A stretch of 28,921 nucleotides of DNA from JBGPIT01 sp041485125 (GCA_041485125.1 JBGPIT010000014.1:1-28921), one strand, 5' to 3'. Counted from the first letter of the stretch, positions 7,323 through 16,125 are shown. Notes: generated by a model from the sequence alone, not told the origin. Program-made: numbers and translations.

Positions 7323-8658
7323 AGCGGAGGCCGTAGCGCCGCAACATCCGGTAGAGCGACCGCCGGTCGACGCCGAGGATGCTCGCGGCACGCGAGATGT
7401 TACCGCCGGTCTCCGCCAGCACGTGTGCGAGGTAGCGGCGCTTCACCTCCTCGAGCGTCGGCGAGCCGCGGTGGAGCGTCGCCTCCAGGCTCGAGCGCAG
7501 CTCCGGTGCGAGGTCGTCCGGTCCGAGGACGTGACCGCTCGCCAGCGCGACCGCACGCTCGATGCAGTGCTCGAGCTCGCGAATGTTCCCCGGCCACGCG
7601 TAGTCGGTCAGCAGGCTCATCGCCTCGCCGGTGAGATGCGAGATGCGCTTGTCGTTGCGTTCCGCGTAGCGGCGCAGGAAGTGCTCCGCGAGCAGGGGAA
7701 TGTCCTCGCGACGATCGCGCAGCGGCGGTAATAGAATTGTCACGACCTTGAGGCGATAGAAGAGGTCCTCGCGGAAGGTCCCGGTCTGGACGAGCTGCTC
7801 GAGGTTGCGGTTGGTCGCCGCGATCACCCGCACGTCGACCTTGATCCATTCCTGCCCGCCGACGCGCTTGATCTCGTACTCCTGCAGCACGCGCATCAGC
7901 TTCGCCTGCATGGTCGCACCGATGTCGCCGATCTCGTCGAGGAAGATCGTGCCGCTGTTCGCCTCCTCGAAGAGGCCCTTCTTCTCACCGACGGCGCCGG
8001 TGAAGGCGCCGCGCACGTAGCCGAAGAGCTCGCTCTCGAGCAGGGTGTCGCTCAGCGATCCGCAGTCGACGGCGACGAAGCGGTCGGTGGGGCGGCCGCT
8101 GTGGCGGTGCAGGGCGGCGGCGATCAGCTCCTTGCCCGTGCCGCTCTCGCCCTCGATCAGCACCGTGCTGCGCGAGCCGGCGACGCGCGCCAAGGTGCGG
8201 TAGACCTCGACCATGGCGGGGCTCCGCCCGACGACGATGCCGGCGTCGTCGTCGTCGGGCGCGCCGTCGCCATTGCCGGGACCGTCGCTCGGCATGCGCT
8301 CGGACAAGGCGCGCCGCACCGTGGTCTTGATCTCGTCGAGGTTCATCGGCTTGCTGACGTAGTCGAAGGCGCCGTGGCGGATCGCCTCGACCGCGGTCTC
8401 GACCGAGCCGAACGCCGTCATGACGATCACTTGCATGTGCGGGTGCTTCGCCTTGAGCGCGCGCGTGACCGCGATGCCGTCCATCTCCGGCATGCGCACG
8501 TCGGTGACGGCGATGTCGAAGTGCTCGCTCGCGGCGCGCTCGAGCGCGCGCGGCCCGCTGTCGCACGCCGCGACGTTGTAGCCTTCGCCCTGCAGCACCT
8601 CGGTCAGGAGCTCGCGCGTGACGGCGTCGTCGTCGATCACCAGCAGGCTCGGCGTCAT
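7315..8658 (-). CDS. NtrC-family sigma54-dependent response regulator
   Basis: 447 residues in the classic three-domain order. Receiver domain 1-120: acidic D10-D11, phospho-acceptor D53 in VTDVRMPEMDG, K103 in VSKP. AAA+ domain about 140-380: Walker A GESGTGKE at 170-177, GAFTGA at 217-222 (the sigma54-contacting loop), Walker B IFLDEIGD with D241-E242, and WPGNIRELEH. C-terminal Fis-type helix-turn-helix, NISRAASILGVDRRSLYRMLRRYGL. The intact GAFTGA loop means it should remodel RNA polymerase-sigma54. Its ATG at 8658 overlaps the kinase TGA by four bases (ATGA), so the kinase at 8655-10283 is its cognate partner. A strong sigma54 promoter lies just downstream at 7143-7169, a likely target. 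Closest named relatives would be AtoC/ZraR-type regulators; the signal is unknown. Confidence 0.96.
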   Translation of the reverse strand: MTPSLLVIDDDAVTRELLTEVLQGEGYNVAACDSGPRALERAASEHFDIAVTDVRMPEMDGIAVTRALKAKHPHMQVIVMTAFGSVETAVEAIRHGAFDYVSKPMNLDEIKTTVRRALSERMPSDGPGNGDGAPDDDDAGIVVGRSPAMVEVYRTLARVAGSRSTVLIEGESGTGKELIAAALHRHSGRPTDRFVAVDCGSLSDTLLESELFGYVRGAFTGAVGEKKGLFEEANSGTIFLDEIGDIGATMQAKLMRVLQEYEIKRVGGQEWIKVDVRVIAATNRNLEQLVQTGTFREDLFYRLKVVTILLPPLRDRREDIPLLAEHFLRRYAERNDKRISHLTGEAMSLLTDYAWPGNIRELEHCIERAVALASGHVLGPDDLAPELRSSLEATLHRGSPTLEEVKRRYLAHVLAETGGNISRAASILGVDRRSLYRMLRRYGLRSD

Positions 8659-10283
8659 GCCGCCTCGCCCCCGCCGATCGTGATCTCGACGACCGTCCCC
8701 TGGCCCGGCGTGCTCCACACCCGCACCGAGCCGTTGTGCGCGCGGGCGATGTCCTGCGTGATCGTGAGGCCGAGCCCGGTACCGTGGCCGACGCTCTTGG
8801 TCGTGAAGAAGGGCTGGAACACCCGCTCGATGTCCTCCGGCAGGATACCCTTGCCGTCGTCGCCGATGCGCAGCACCAACCCGGGCGGCCCGCCATTGTC
8901 GCGCTGGGTACCGGCGGTGATGGTGATGCGGCCGCCGGCGTCGACCGCATCGACCGCGTTGGTGAGCACGTTCAAGAGGATCTGCTGCAGGCCGCGCGCG
9001 TCGGCGGCGATCACCGCGGGCGCCTCGGCGAGCTCGCGGCCGACGTCGATGCGCTTCGCGCGCAGCACCGGATCGAGAAGCGCGAGCGTCTCCTCGATGA
9101 GCGGGATCACCGTGACCGGCTTGCGCTCGAGCGACGGCGTGCGGGTCTGGTCGAGGGCGTTGCGGATCGCCTGGCTCATCACCCGCACCTGCGACTCGAT
9201 GATCGCGAGCTTCTCGCGCCCGGCGGGGCTGGTGACCTCGCGGCCGAGCAGCTGGGTGTAACCGAGGACGGAGTTGAGCGGCGTGCCGAGCTCGTGCGCG
9301 ATCGCCGCGGTCATCTGGCCGAGGGCGGCCAGGCGTTCGGCGCGGCGCAGCTGCTTCTGCACGTGCCAGAGCTGCTCGTTGATCTGCTGCAGCTCGAGGT
9401 TCTTGTTGGCGATGTCGCCGGTCGCCGCCGCAACCCGCGTCTCGAGCTCGTCGTTGAACTGGCTCAGGCGCTCGACCAGGGCGCGGTTCTCGTGATCGGA
9501 GTTGGCGATCGTCGCGAGCATGCGGTTGAAGTGGCCGCCGAGCTGCTGCAGCTCGTCGCTGCCGCGGAGGTTGACGCGGGTGTCGAGACGACCGGCGCGC
9601 GCGGCGTTCATCGCCTCGACCAACGTCCGCACCGGCCGCGCGATCGTGCGTGTCAGGATCAGGCCGAGCACGGCCGAGATGCTGACGACGGAGAGCAAGG
9701 CGAGCAACACCGCCTGGCGCGCCTGGATCTTGCTGATGCGCTCGACCTCGGCGAGCGACGCCTTCACGCGGATCGAGCCGATGACCCGCGGCCCGAGGTG
9801 AAAGGGGGCGACGGCGAGGCCGAGGTGCGAGCTGCCCGGCAAGAGCTGCCAGATCGGCCGGTCGAGCTCGATCGCGAGCCGGTCGAGCGCGATCGGCTCG
9901 GTCGGCCGCGCCCGTCCAGAGCTGCCGAGCAGGTGCCACTCGTTCCGGATCGGCAGCAGGATCTCGATGTCGGCGACGTTGCGGTGGGTGCGCGCGAGCT
10001 CGCCGAGCCGGTGATGGAAGTTGCGGAGATCGGTGCGGCCCCAGAGCGAGCCGAGGAGGATGTCGATCTCCTTCGCCAGGGTGAGCGCGCGCTCGCGCAG
10101 GTTCTGCTCCGCGAAGCGGGTGGACAGGCGGATCTCGAGCGCGGTCGCCGCCGTGAGGACGGCGATCACGGAGAGCACGAGCAGCGCGATCAAGCGCAGC
10201 CGCAGCGACCGCCACGGCGCGGTGATACGCACCGGACGCAACCAGCGCTGCCAGGGGGGAACGTTTGCCATCGGCGGCATCAT
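8655..10283 (-). CDS. Membrane sensor histidine kinase (NtrB/AtoS/ZraS-like)
   Basis: 542 residues. A first membrane helix at about 30-49 and a second at about 190-211 bracket a periplasmic sensor region of about 140 residues with no recognisable domain. Then come HAMP (about 212-264, ARPVRTLVEAMNAARAGRLDTRV), a coiled coil (about 265-315), HisKA with phospho-acceptor H330 in AIAHELGTPLNS, and HATPase_c with N box LLNVLTNAVDAV, G1 GDDGKGI, F box FQPFFTTK and G2 GHGTGLGL. The H box HELGTPLN and the ATGA overlap with the sigma54 activator identify a two-component pair. Starts at 10283, 10280 and 10271 are possible; 10283 has a G-rich stretch about ten bases upstream. The periplasmic region should decide the signal. 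Confidence 0.95.
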   Translation of the reverse strand: MMPPMANVPPWQRWLRPVRITAPWRSLRLRLIALLVLSVIAVLTAATALEIRLSTRFAEQNLRERALTLAKEIDILLGSLWGRTDLRNFHHRLGELARTHRNVADIEILLPIRNEWHLLGSSGRARPTEPIALDRLAIELDRPIWQLLPGSSHLGLAVAPFHLGPRVIGSIRVKASLAEVERISKIQARQAVLLALLSVVSISAVLGLILTRTIARPVRTLVEAMNAARAGRLDTRVNLRGSDELQQLGGHFNRMLATIANSDHENRALVERLSQFNDELETRVAAATGDIANKNLELQQINEQLWHVQKQLRRAERLAALGQMTAAIAHELGTPLNSVLGYTQLLGREVTSPAGREKLAIIESQVRVMSQAIRNALDQTRTPSLERKPVTVIPLIEETLALLDPVLRAKRIDVGRELAEAPAVIAADARGLQQILLNVLTNAVDAVDAGGRITITAGTQRDNGGPPGLVLRIGDDGKGILPEDIERVFQPFFTTKSVGHGTGLGLTITQDIARAHNGSVRVWSTPGQGTVVEITIGGGEAA

Positions 10284-10296
10284 ATCGGTACCAACC

Positions 10297-10312
10297 CCCG
10301 CCTTTAAGCGGG
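10297..10312. repeat. Small hairpin, copy 1 of a CCCGC-CTTTAA-GCGGG element
   Basis: Five-bp stem with a six-base loop, 14 bases upstream of the histidine kinase start. Read on the minus strand it is CCCGCTTAAAGGCGGG, differing by a single base from the hairpin at 25591-25605. It could be a terminator for the upstream protease gene or part of the kinase leader. Confidence 0.5.
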
Positions 10313-10360
10313 CTCGATGGGCAACCCTGGGGCGTGGCGTCGACAGGGCAGCGGCGCCGC

Positions 10361-11689
10361 TCACGGCGTCGAGGGGCGGAGGTGCAGCTCGGGCTGCTCA
10401 CCCCGGTAGATGTGGTGCCGAAAGAAGGTCGTGAAGCTCTTGCCCGTCACCCGCTCGACCGCGCCGAGGAAGCGGGCGGTGGAGATCACGCCGCCCTCGC
10501 CGGCAAGCAGCTTGACCACGTCGTCGAGGCCGTGCGCGCCTCCGGTCGCGGCACGGATCCGGCCGTCGAGAACGTACATCACGAGCGGAGCGCTGTTGTT
10601 GTTGACCTTGGCACCGCCGGTGCGCGTGAAGTCGACGTCCCAGACGCCGTAGCGCGCGAAGAGTCGGAGCGCGCGCGCGACGTCGCTCGGCGTCAGCCGG
10701 CCGAGCCGGCGCTGCAGCTCGACCGAGTAGAACTCGGCCAGGCCCTCGGTCACCCAGTGCGCATCCTCGGCGGGGCGGAAGGGCACCAGAACGTGAAAGA
10801 GCTCGTGTAGATACGGGCTGGTGCGGTCGGGAGTGCGGAGCGGCCGGTCGCCATGCATGAAGAACGACTCCTCCCCGCTGAGGCCGCCGCGCCACATCGG
10901 ATCGGACGCGCGCACGACGAGCAGCTTCGGCAAGGTGCGCCCGACGAGCGTGTTCAACATCGGCAGCGCCTGCGTCACGAGCCCGAGCGCATCCGTCGCT
11001 GCGACGCTCGTCGCGCCGGCGGACGCGACCGTGACGGCCGTCCCTCCGACCGCGGCGTCGACGCGGTCGAAGCGGCCGAGCATGAGCCAGCCGCGCGGAT
11101 GATCCATGCGACTCGGGCTCTCGACGATGAACCCGCCGGCGCCGTCGTCGGCCATCGCGGTCACCGCGCGCCAGCCGTCCGGCAGGCGAAACGCGAGGCG
11201 CGCGCGCGACTCCGGCGAGGGCTCGATCGCGAAGCGGAACAACACGCTCGAGCGCGGGAAGAGATCGCTCGTCCGCGACAGCACCCACTCGGATGTCGCG
11301 AAGCTGTCGAAGCCCTTGTTGGGCGCGCGGCGGTGCGCGAGCGCCGCCCGGTAGCGCAGCCGCGCGTAGGGACCGCCGGGCCGCCACACCACTTCGCCGC
11401 GACGCCGCTCGAGCGTGCCGCTGCCCTCGAAGGCGTCGAAGCGTTTCGGATCGAACTTGAGGCGCACGCGCTCGATCTCGTCGATGCCGGCGAGCTCCCA
11501 CTCGACGTGCGCCGTCGCCGGATCCGCGGTCTCGATGGTGACGGTATACGTCACGCTGAACGTTTCGTGCTCGCGATTCGTCATTGGTCGCGGCGCGGGC
11601 GCGGCGGGCGGCGACGAGAGCGCGTGACGAATGACGACCGCGACGCCGATCGCGACGAGGACGAGCACGACGAGGAGCGAAATGCGCAT
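10361..11689 (-). CDS. Membrane-anchored M61-like gluzincin metallopeptidase
   Basis: 442 residues starting MRISLLVVLVLVAIGVAVVI, a signal anchor, then a Pro/Ala linker and an extracytoplasmic body. The zinc motif HELFH lies at 295-299 and the third ligand is probably E315 in HWVTEGLAEFY, the layout of the M61 (glycyl aminopeptidase-like) and M1 gluzincins. The N-terminal beta-rich part fits the M61 N-terminal domain. No PDZ domain is visible at the C-terminus, unlike many M61 members. The start is the ATG at 11689 because the hydrophobic anchor begins there; a longer TTG start at 11752 would add a polar stretch. It is divergent from tRNA-Val, with about 100 bases between. Substrate unknown. 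Confidence 0.8.
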   Translation of the reverse strand: MRISLLVVLVLVAIGVAVVIRHALSSPPAAPAPRPMTNREHETFSVTYTVTIETADPATAHVEWELAGIDEIERVRLKFDPKRFDAFEGSGTLERRRGEVVWRPGGPYARLRYRAALAHRRAPNKGFDSFATSEWVLSRTSDLFPRSSVLFRFAIEPSPESRARLAFRLPDGWRAVTAMADDGAGGFIVESPSRMDHPRGWLMLGRFDRVDAAVGGTAVTVASAGATSVAATDALGLVTQALPMLNTLVGRTLPKLLVVRASDPMWRGGLSGEESFFMHGDRPLRTPDRTSPYLHELFHVLVPFRPAEDAHWVTEGLAEFYSVELQRRLGRLTPSDVARALRLFARYGVWDVDFTRTGGAKVNNNSAPLVMYVLDGRIRAATGGAHGLDDVVKLLAGEGGVISTARFLGAVERVTGKSFTTFFRHHIYRGEQPELHLRPSTP

Positions 11690-11790
11690 CGATGGCGGAC
11701 TTGCGACGGTCAGTGAGCGTCGCTGTGCGCGTTCACAGCTTGACACCCCCAACCACCATTGATACGCGAATCAACCTGTTATCCGATCTC

Positions 11791-11865
11791 AGGCACGTAG
11801 CTCAGTGGGAGAGCGCTTCCTTGACACGGAAGAGGCCGGCGGTTCAATCCCGCCCGTGCCTACCA
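11791..11865 (+). tRNA. tRNA-Val (GAC)
   Basis: Full cloverleaf by hand: acceptor AGGCACG (11791-11797) pairs with CGTGCCT (11855-11861), D arm GCTC/GAGC, anticodon stem CTTCC/GGAAG with loop TTGACAC giving anticodon GAC, T arm GGCGG-TTCAATC-CCGCC, discriminator A, and an encoded CCA at 11863-11865. thrS begins only 23 bases after the CCA. Confidence 0.97.
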
Positions 11866-11888
11866 ATCCGGTACCCTCATCTCCCGGC

Positions 11889-13844
11889 ATGACTGAAGCG
11901 CAGATTCGCGTCGCTCTCGACGGCGGTGCGGATGTGTACGTGTCGCGCGGCACCGCCGTCGGCGAGGCGCTGCAGGCGCTGCGCGCGACGCGTGCCGGCG
12001 AGGCGGTCGCGGCGCGCGTCGGCGACACCGTGGTCGATCTCTCCTGCCCGCTCACCGCCGACGCGACGGTCGCGCCGGTGCTGCCGGACTCGGCCGAAGG
12101 CACCGACGTGCTCCGTCACTCGACGGCACACCTCATGGCGCATGCCGTGAAGCGGCTCTTCCCCGACACCCAGGTGACGATCGGCCCCGTCATCGAGACC
12201 GGCTTCTACTACGACTTCAAGCGCGACCGCCCGTTCAGCCCCGAGGACATCGCGCGCATCGAGGCGACGATGCAGGAGCTCGCCGAGGAGAACATCCCGG
12301 TGTCGCGGAGCGAGCTCGCGCGCGAGGAGGCGATCGCCTACTTCCGCGCCATCGGCGAGCACTACAAGGTCGAGATCATCGAAGGCATCCCGGAGGCCCA
12401 GGTGTCGCTCTACACCCAGGGCGACTTCACCGACCTCTGCCGCGGCCCGCACGTGCCGTCGACCGGGCGCTTGAAGGCCTTCAAGCTCACCAGCGTCGCC
12501 GGCGCCTACTGGCGCGGCGACGAGCGCAACGAGATGCTACAGCGGATCTACGGCACCGCCTTCGCGACCCCGAAGCTGCTGCGCGAGCATCTCGCGCTGC
12601 TCGAGGAAGCGAAGCGTCGCGACCACCGCAAGCTCGGCCGCGAGCTCGACCTCTTCAGCTTCCATCCCGAGGCGCCGGCGAGCCCGTTTTTCCATCCCAA
12701 GGGCACGATCGTCTACAACGCGTTGATCGCGTACATCCGCGGTCTCTACGCGCGCTACGGCTACGACGAGGTGCTGACGCCGCAGATCCTCGACGTCGAT
12801 CTCTGGCATCGCTCCGGCCACTACGAGAACTATCGCGACAGCATGTACTTCACCGAGGTCGAGGGGCGGCCGATGGCGGTGAAGCCGATGAACTGTCCGA
12901 GCCACTGCCTGATGTATGCCGCGACGACGCGCTCGTATCGCGACCTGCCGCTGCGCCTCGCCGACTTCGGACGGCTCCACCGCTACGAGCGCTCGGGCGT
13001 GACCGCGGGCCTCACGCGCGTGCGCTCCTTCGCGCAGGACGACGCGCACATCTTCTGCACGCCCGACCAGATCGAGGCGGAGGTCGCGGCGGTGATCGAG
13101 ACCATCTTCGCGACCTACGACCTCTTCGGCTTCGGCGAGCGCCGCGTCTACTTGAGCACGCGGCCGGCGAAGTCGATCGGCGACGATGCGATGTGGGAGC
13201 GTGCCGAGCGGACGCTCGCGGCGGTGCTCGACTCGCGCGGCATCGCCTACGAGGTGAACCCGGGCGACGGCGCCTTCTACGGTCCGAAGATCGACGTCTG
13301 CGTCCTCGACGCGCTCCGGCGCGAGTGGCAGCTCGGCACCATCCAGCTCGATTTCTCGCTTCCCGAGCGCTTCGCGCTCGCCTTCATCAACAGCGAGGGC
13401 CGCGAGGAGCGGCCGGTCATGATCCATCGCGCGCTCCTCGGCTCGCTCGAACGCTTCATCGCGATCCTGCTCGAGCACTGCGCCGGCGACTTCCCGCTCT
13501 GGCTCGCGCCGGTGCAGGTGCGCCTGGTGACGGTCACCGACGAGCAGCACACCTATGCCGAGAACGTCCTCGCCGAGCTCCGCGCCGCCGGGCTCCGCGC
13601 CGAGGCCGATCTCCGCAACGAGAAGCTCGGCTTCAAGATCCGCGAGGCCGAGCTGCAGAAGATTCCGATCGTGCTCGTAATCGGCGACAAGGAGGTCGCG
13701 TCGGGCACGGTCGCGCCACGGCGGCGTGGCACGCGCGGCCTACCGCCGCTCGACGTCGAGCGCTTCATCCACGAGACCCGGCGCGAAGCGCAACCCGCTT
13801 CCGCAGCACGGCCCGAAGCACAGGAGGTGTCCGATAGCGACTAA
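11889..13844 (+). CDS. thrS: Threonyl-tRNA synthetase
   Basis: Class II aminoacyl-tRNA synthetase of 651 residues, near the usual 640. Order: N-terminal TGS domain (about 1-60), editing domain with HSTAHLMAHAVK (the HxxxH site) and the downstream C-RGPH motif in DLCRGPHVPSTG, catalytic core with MKPMNCPSHCLMY (zinc Cys), DDAHIFCTP (zinc His) and MIHRALLGS (zinc His), then the anticodon-binding domain. The ATG at 11889 is chosen because the TGS domain begins there; the frame runs upstream into the tRNA gene. No good ribosome binding site is visible. The stop overlaps the infC start by 11 bases; thrS heads the translation operon. Confidence 0.97.
   Translation: MTEAQIRVALDGGADVYVSRGTAVGEALQALRATRAGEAVAARVGDTVVDLSCPLTADATVAPVLPDSAEGTDVLRHSTAHLMAHAVKRLFPDTQVTIGPVIETGFYYDFKRDRPFSPEDIARIEATMQELAEENIPVSRSELAREEAIAYFRAIGEHYKVEIIEGIPEAQVSLYTQGDFTDLCRGPHVPSTGRLKAFKLTSVAGAYWRGDERNEMLQRIYGTAFATPKLLREHLALLEEAKRRDHRKLGRELDLFSFHPEAPASPFFHPKGTIVYNALIAYIRGLYARYGYDEVLTPQILDVDLWHRSGHYENYRDSMYFTEVEGRPMAVKPMNCPSHCLMYAATTRSYRDLPLRLADFGRLHRYERSGVTAGLTRVRSFAQDDAHIFCTPDQIEAEVAAVIETIFATYDLFGFGERRVYLSTRPAKSIGDDAMWERAERTLAAVLDSRGIAYEVNPGDGAFYGPKIDVCVLDALRREWQLGTIQLDFSLPERFALAFINSEGREERPVMIHRALLGSLERFIAILLEHCAGDFPLWLAPVQVRLVTVTDEQHTYAENVLAELRAAGLRAEADLRNEKLGFKIREAELQKIPIVLVIGDKEVASGTVAPRRRGTRGLPPLDVERFIHETRREAQPASAARPEAQEVSDSD
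13822..13836 (+). promoter_or_regulatory. Ribosome binding site and AUA start codon of infC
   Basis: AGGAGG at 13822-13827, six-base spacer, ATA at 13834-13836, all inside the 3' end of thrS. The strength and spacing of this site decide the infC start. A non-canonical start would allow autogenous control by IF-3. Confidence 0.75.
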
Positions 13845-14349
13845 AGAAGCTCAGACGCGCATCAACTACCAAATCCAGGCGCGCGAAATCCGTGTGATCG
13901 ATGCGGACGGCGCACAGCTCGGCGTCCTGCCGACGGCGGATGCGCTCCGCATCGCGGAGTCGAAGGAGCTCGACTTGGTCGAGATCGCCGCGACCGCCGA
14001 TCCGCCGGTCTGCCGCATCATGGATTTTGGCAAGTTCCGCTACGAGAAGAAGAAGAAGGCGGCCGAGTCCAAGAAGAAGCAAGTCTTCGTGACCATGAAA
14101 GAGGTCAAGATGGGCTCGCGGACCGACGTCCACGACATCGACTTCAAAGTCGGCCACGTCCGCAAGTTCCTCGAGCGCGGCCAGCGCGTGAAGGTCTCGG
14201 TCTTCTTCCGCGGCCGCGAGATCACCCATCCCGAGATCGGCCGCGAGCTCCTTCTGCGGGTGTTTGAAAAAGTGAAGGATCTGGGCAATATGGAGGTCAG
14301 CCCGCGACTCGAGGGCCGCAACATGTCGATTCTGTTGCAGCCGCGCTGA
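13834..14349 (+). CDS. infC: Translation initiation factor IF-3 (apparent AUA start)
   Basis: Binds the 30S subunit, blocks premature 50S joining and rejects non-canonical start codons. 171 residues with the two IF-3 domains: N-terminal RINYQIQAREIRVID and VCRIMDFGKFRYEKKKK, C-terminal VKMGSRTDVHDIDFKVGHVRKFL and FFRGREITHPEIG. No ATG, GTG or TTG lies where homology begins; the frame has ATA at 13834, preceded by a strong AGGAGG (13822-13827) with six bases between. A start further upstream (13726) would lie deep inside thrS and add 36 unrelated residues. IF-3 genes are known to use rare starts (AUU in E. coli, AUC in Myxococcus), which lets IF-3 repress its own translation; AUA here fits that logic. 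Confidence 0.95.
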   Translation: MATKEAQTRINYQIQAREIRVIDADGAQLGVLPTADALRIAESKELDLVEIAATADPPVCRIMDFGKFRYEKKKKAAESKKKQVFVTMKEVKMGSRTDVHDIDFKVGHVRKFLERGQRVKVSVFFRGREITHPEIGRELLLRVFEKVKDLGNMEVSPRLEGRNMSILLQPR

Positions 14350-14381
14350 CGCGGCGCACCTGCCGAAAGGGTTCCAAGCAG

Positions 14382-14579
14382 ATGCCGAAGATCAAGACCT
14401 GCCGCGGGGCAGCCAAGCGGTTCAAGAAGACGGGCACCGGCAAGATCAAGCGCGCCAAGGCCTTTCGGCGACACATCCTCTCGCACAAGAGCAGCAAGCG
14501 GAAGCGGCAGCTGCGCCACGGCGCGATTGTCACACCGGGCGATGCGAGAAACATCGCGCGCCTGATTCCGTACAAGTGA
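14382..14579 (+). CDS. rpmI: 50S ribosomal protein L35
   Basis: Short, very basic 65-residue protein starting MPKIKTCRGAAKRFKKTGTGKIKR and ending with HGAIVTPGDARNIARLIPYK, the family signature and length. It lies 32 bases after infC, preceded by GAAAGGG, in the conserved infC-rpmI-rplT order. In other bacteria L20 represses this mRNA through a structure in the infC-rpmI region; that control cannot be judged here. Confidence 0.98.
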   Translation: MPKIKTCRGAAKRFKKTGTGKIKRAKAFRRHILSHKSSKRKRQLRHGAIVTPGDARNIARLIPYK

Positions 14580-14600
14580 GCGCGCGAAAGGGAAGGGCAC

Positions 14601-14948
14601 ATGCCACGCGTCAAACGAGGGACGAAGGGTCGCAAGCGGCACAAGAAGCTGCTCGCGCTCGCGAAGGGCAACGTCGGGGGTCGGCGCAAGGGCTACCGAC
14701 AGGCGCGGTCGACGGTCGAGAAGGGTCTCACCTATGCGTACCGCGATCGCAAGGTCCGCAAACGGGACTTCCGCGGCTTGTGGATCGTCCGCATCAATGC
14801 GGCCGCACGGCTGCACGGCCTGAGCTACAGCCGTCTGATGAACGGTCTCAAGGTCGCCGGCGTCGACCTCGATCGCAAGGTGCTCGCGGACCTCGCCGTG
14901 CGCGATCCGTCGGCGTTCGGGGATCTCGCGCGCATCGCCGCCGCCTGA
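14601..14948 (+). CDS. rplT: 50S ribosomal protein L20
   Basis: 115 residues, basic, with MPRVKRGTKGRKRHKKLLALAKG at the N-terminus (the long helix that threads 23S rRNA), RDRKVRKRDFRGLWIVRINAAAR in the middle and LNGLK-like motifs after SYSRLMNGLKVAGVDLDRKVLADLA. Preceded by GGGAAGGG a few bases upstream of the ATG. Third member of the infC-rpmI-rplT block. Confidence 0.98.
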   Translation: MPRVKRGTKGRKRHKKLLALAKGNVGGRRKGYRQARSTVEKGLTYAYRDRKVRKRDFRGLWIVRINAAARLHGLSYSRLMNGLKVAGVDLDRKVLADLAVRDPSAFGDLARIAAA

Positions 14949-15018
14949 TCGCAGCACACCGGCGCGCCGTCCTCGGCTCCTTCGCCGCGACCGCCGCGAC
15001 GCCACACCCACACCAGCG

Positions 15019-16056
15019 ATGAAAGCCGCGCTCGAGACGCTCGCTCTCGAGATCGAACGCGCCCTCGACGCCTGTCGCACCGAGGACGAGCTCGAGCGCG
15101 TCCGCATCGAGTTCCTGGGACGCAAGGGCCGCCTCACCGAGGTGATGCGCGGCCTCGGAGCGCTGCCCGCCGCCGAACGGCCGGCGATCGGCGAGCTCGC
15201 CAATCAGGTGAAGCGGCGCACCGACGAGCGCATCCAGACGCTGCGCGACGGCTGGCAGGCCGAGCAACGCGCGCGCGCCCTCGCGCATGACCGCGTCGAC
15301 GTCACCCTACCGGGAAGGCGGATCGCGCTCGGCGCGCCCCATCCGCTGATGCAAGTGATGGCGGAAGCGGTCGACGTATTCGTGAGCCTCGGGTTCTCGA
15401 TCTACGAGGGCCCGCACATCGAGGACGAGTACCACAACTTCGAGGCGCTCAACATTCCGGCCGGCCATCCGGCGCGTGACATGCACGACACCTTCTTCGT
15501 CGACGACACCCACGTGCTGCGCACGCACACCTCGCCGGTGCAGATCCGCGTGATGGAGAACCAGGAGCCGCCGGTCGCGGCGATCGCGCCGGGCGCCGTC
15601 TTCCGCCACGACGACGACGTGACGCACGCGCCGATGTTCCACCAGATCGAGGGCTTCCTCGTCGATCGCACGGTCACCTTCGCGGACTTGAAGGGCGTGC
15701 TCCAGCTCTTCGTGCAACGCATGTTCGGCGACGACACGCGCCTGCGCTTCCGGCCGAGCTTCTTTCCGTTCACCGAGCCGAGCGCGGAGATCGACATCAG
15801 CTGCGTGATCTGCGGCGCGAGCGGACGCGGCGCGGACGGCGAGTCCTGTCGCGTGTGCAAGGCCTCCGGCTGGCTCGAGATCCTCGGCGCCGGCCTCATC
15901 CATCCGGCGGTGTTCCGCGCCGTCGGCTACGATCCCGAGGCGGTCTCCGGCTTCGCCTTCGGTCTCGGCGTCGAGCGCGTGGCGATGCTCAAGTACGGCA
16001 TCAACGACATCCGGCTCTTTCAAGCCAATGACCTGCGCTTCCTGCGCCAGTTCTGA
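15019..16056 (+). CDS. pheS: Phenylalanyl-tRNA synthetase alpha subunit
   Basis: 345 residues, usual for the bacterial alpha subunit. N-terminal coiled coil (about 1-85), then the class II core: HPLMQ, motif 2-like region MFHQIEGFLVDRTVTFADLKGVL, RFRPSFFPFTEPSAEIDI, a CVICG-CRVC pair, GWLEILGAGLIHPAVF, and motif 3 GFAFGLGVERVAMLKYGINDIR. It forms the (alpha-beta)2 enzyme with PheT. It starts with the ATG at 15019, 70 bases after rplT; no strong ribosome binding site. Confidence 0.98.
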   Translation: MKAALETLALEIERALDACRTEDELERVRIEFLGRKGRLTEVMRGLGALPAAERPAIGELANQVKRRTDERIQTLRDGWQAEQRARALAHDRVDVTLPGRRIALGAPHPLMQVMAEAVDVFVSLGFSIYEGPHIEDEYHNFEALNIPAGHPARDMHDTFFVDDTHVLRTHTSPVQIRVMENQEPPVAAIAPGAVFRHDDDVTHAPMFHQIEGFLVDRTVTFADLKGVLQLFVQRMFGDDTRLRFRPSFFPFTEPSAEIDISCVICGASGRGADGESCRVCKASGWLEILGAGLIHPAVFRAVGYDPEAVSGFAFGLGVERVAMLKYGINDIRLFQANDLRFLRQF

Positions 16057-16092
16057 GACGATGCCGGCGCGCCGACACGATTCGAGGCGCTT

Positions 16093-16111
16093 CCCGCGCA
16101 CGACGCGCGGG
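16093..16111 (+). promoter_or_regulatory. Hairpin in the pheS-pheT gap
   Basis: CCCGCGC (16093-16099) and GCGCGGG (16105-16111), a 7-bp stem with a 5-base loop, ending 14 bases before the pheT ATG. In mRNA it would sit next to the ribosome entry region of pheT. Role unknown; it may simply reflect GC richness. Confidence 0.3.
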
Positions 16112-16125
16112 CGCGTGCCGCAGCG

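Noticed and set aside
11740..11768. TTGACA upstream of tRNA-Val as a promoter
   Set aside because: The -35 is perfect, but at 16-18 bases spacing only TACGCG-like sequence follows; no acceptable -10, so not listed as a feature.
13726..13834. Longer IF-3 from ATG 13726
   Set aside because: It would add 36 residues encoded inside thrS with no IF-3 similarity, while a strong ribosome binding site points to the ATA at 13834.
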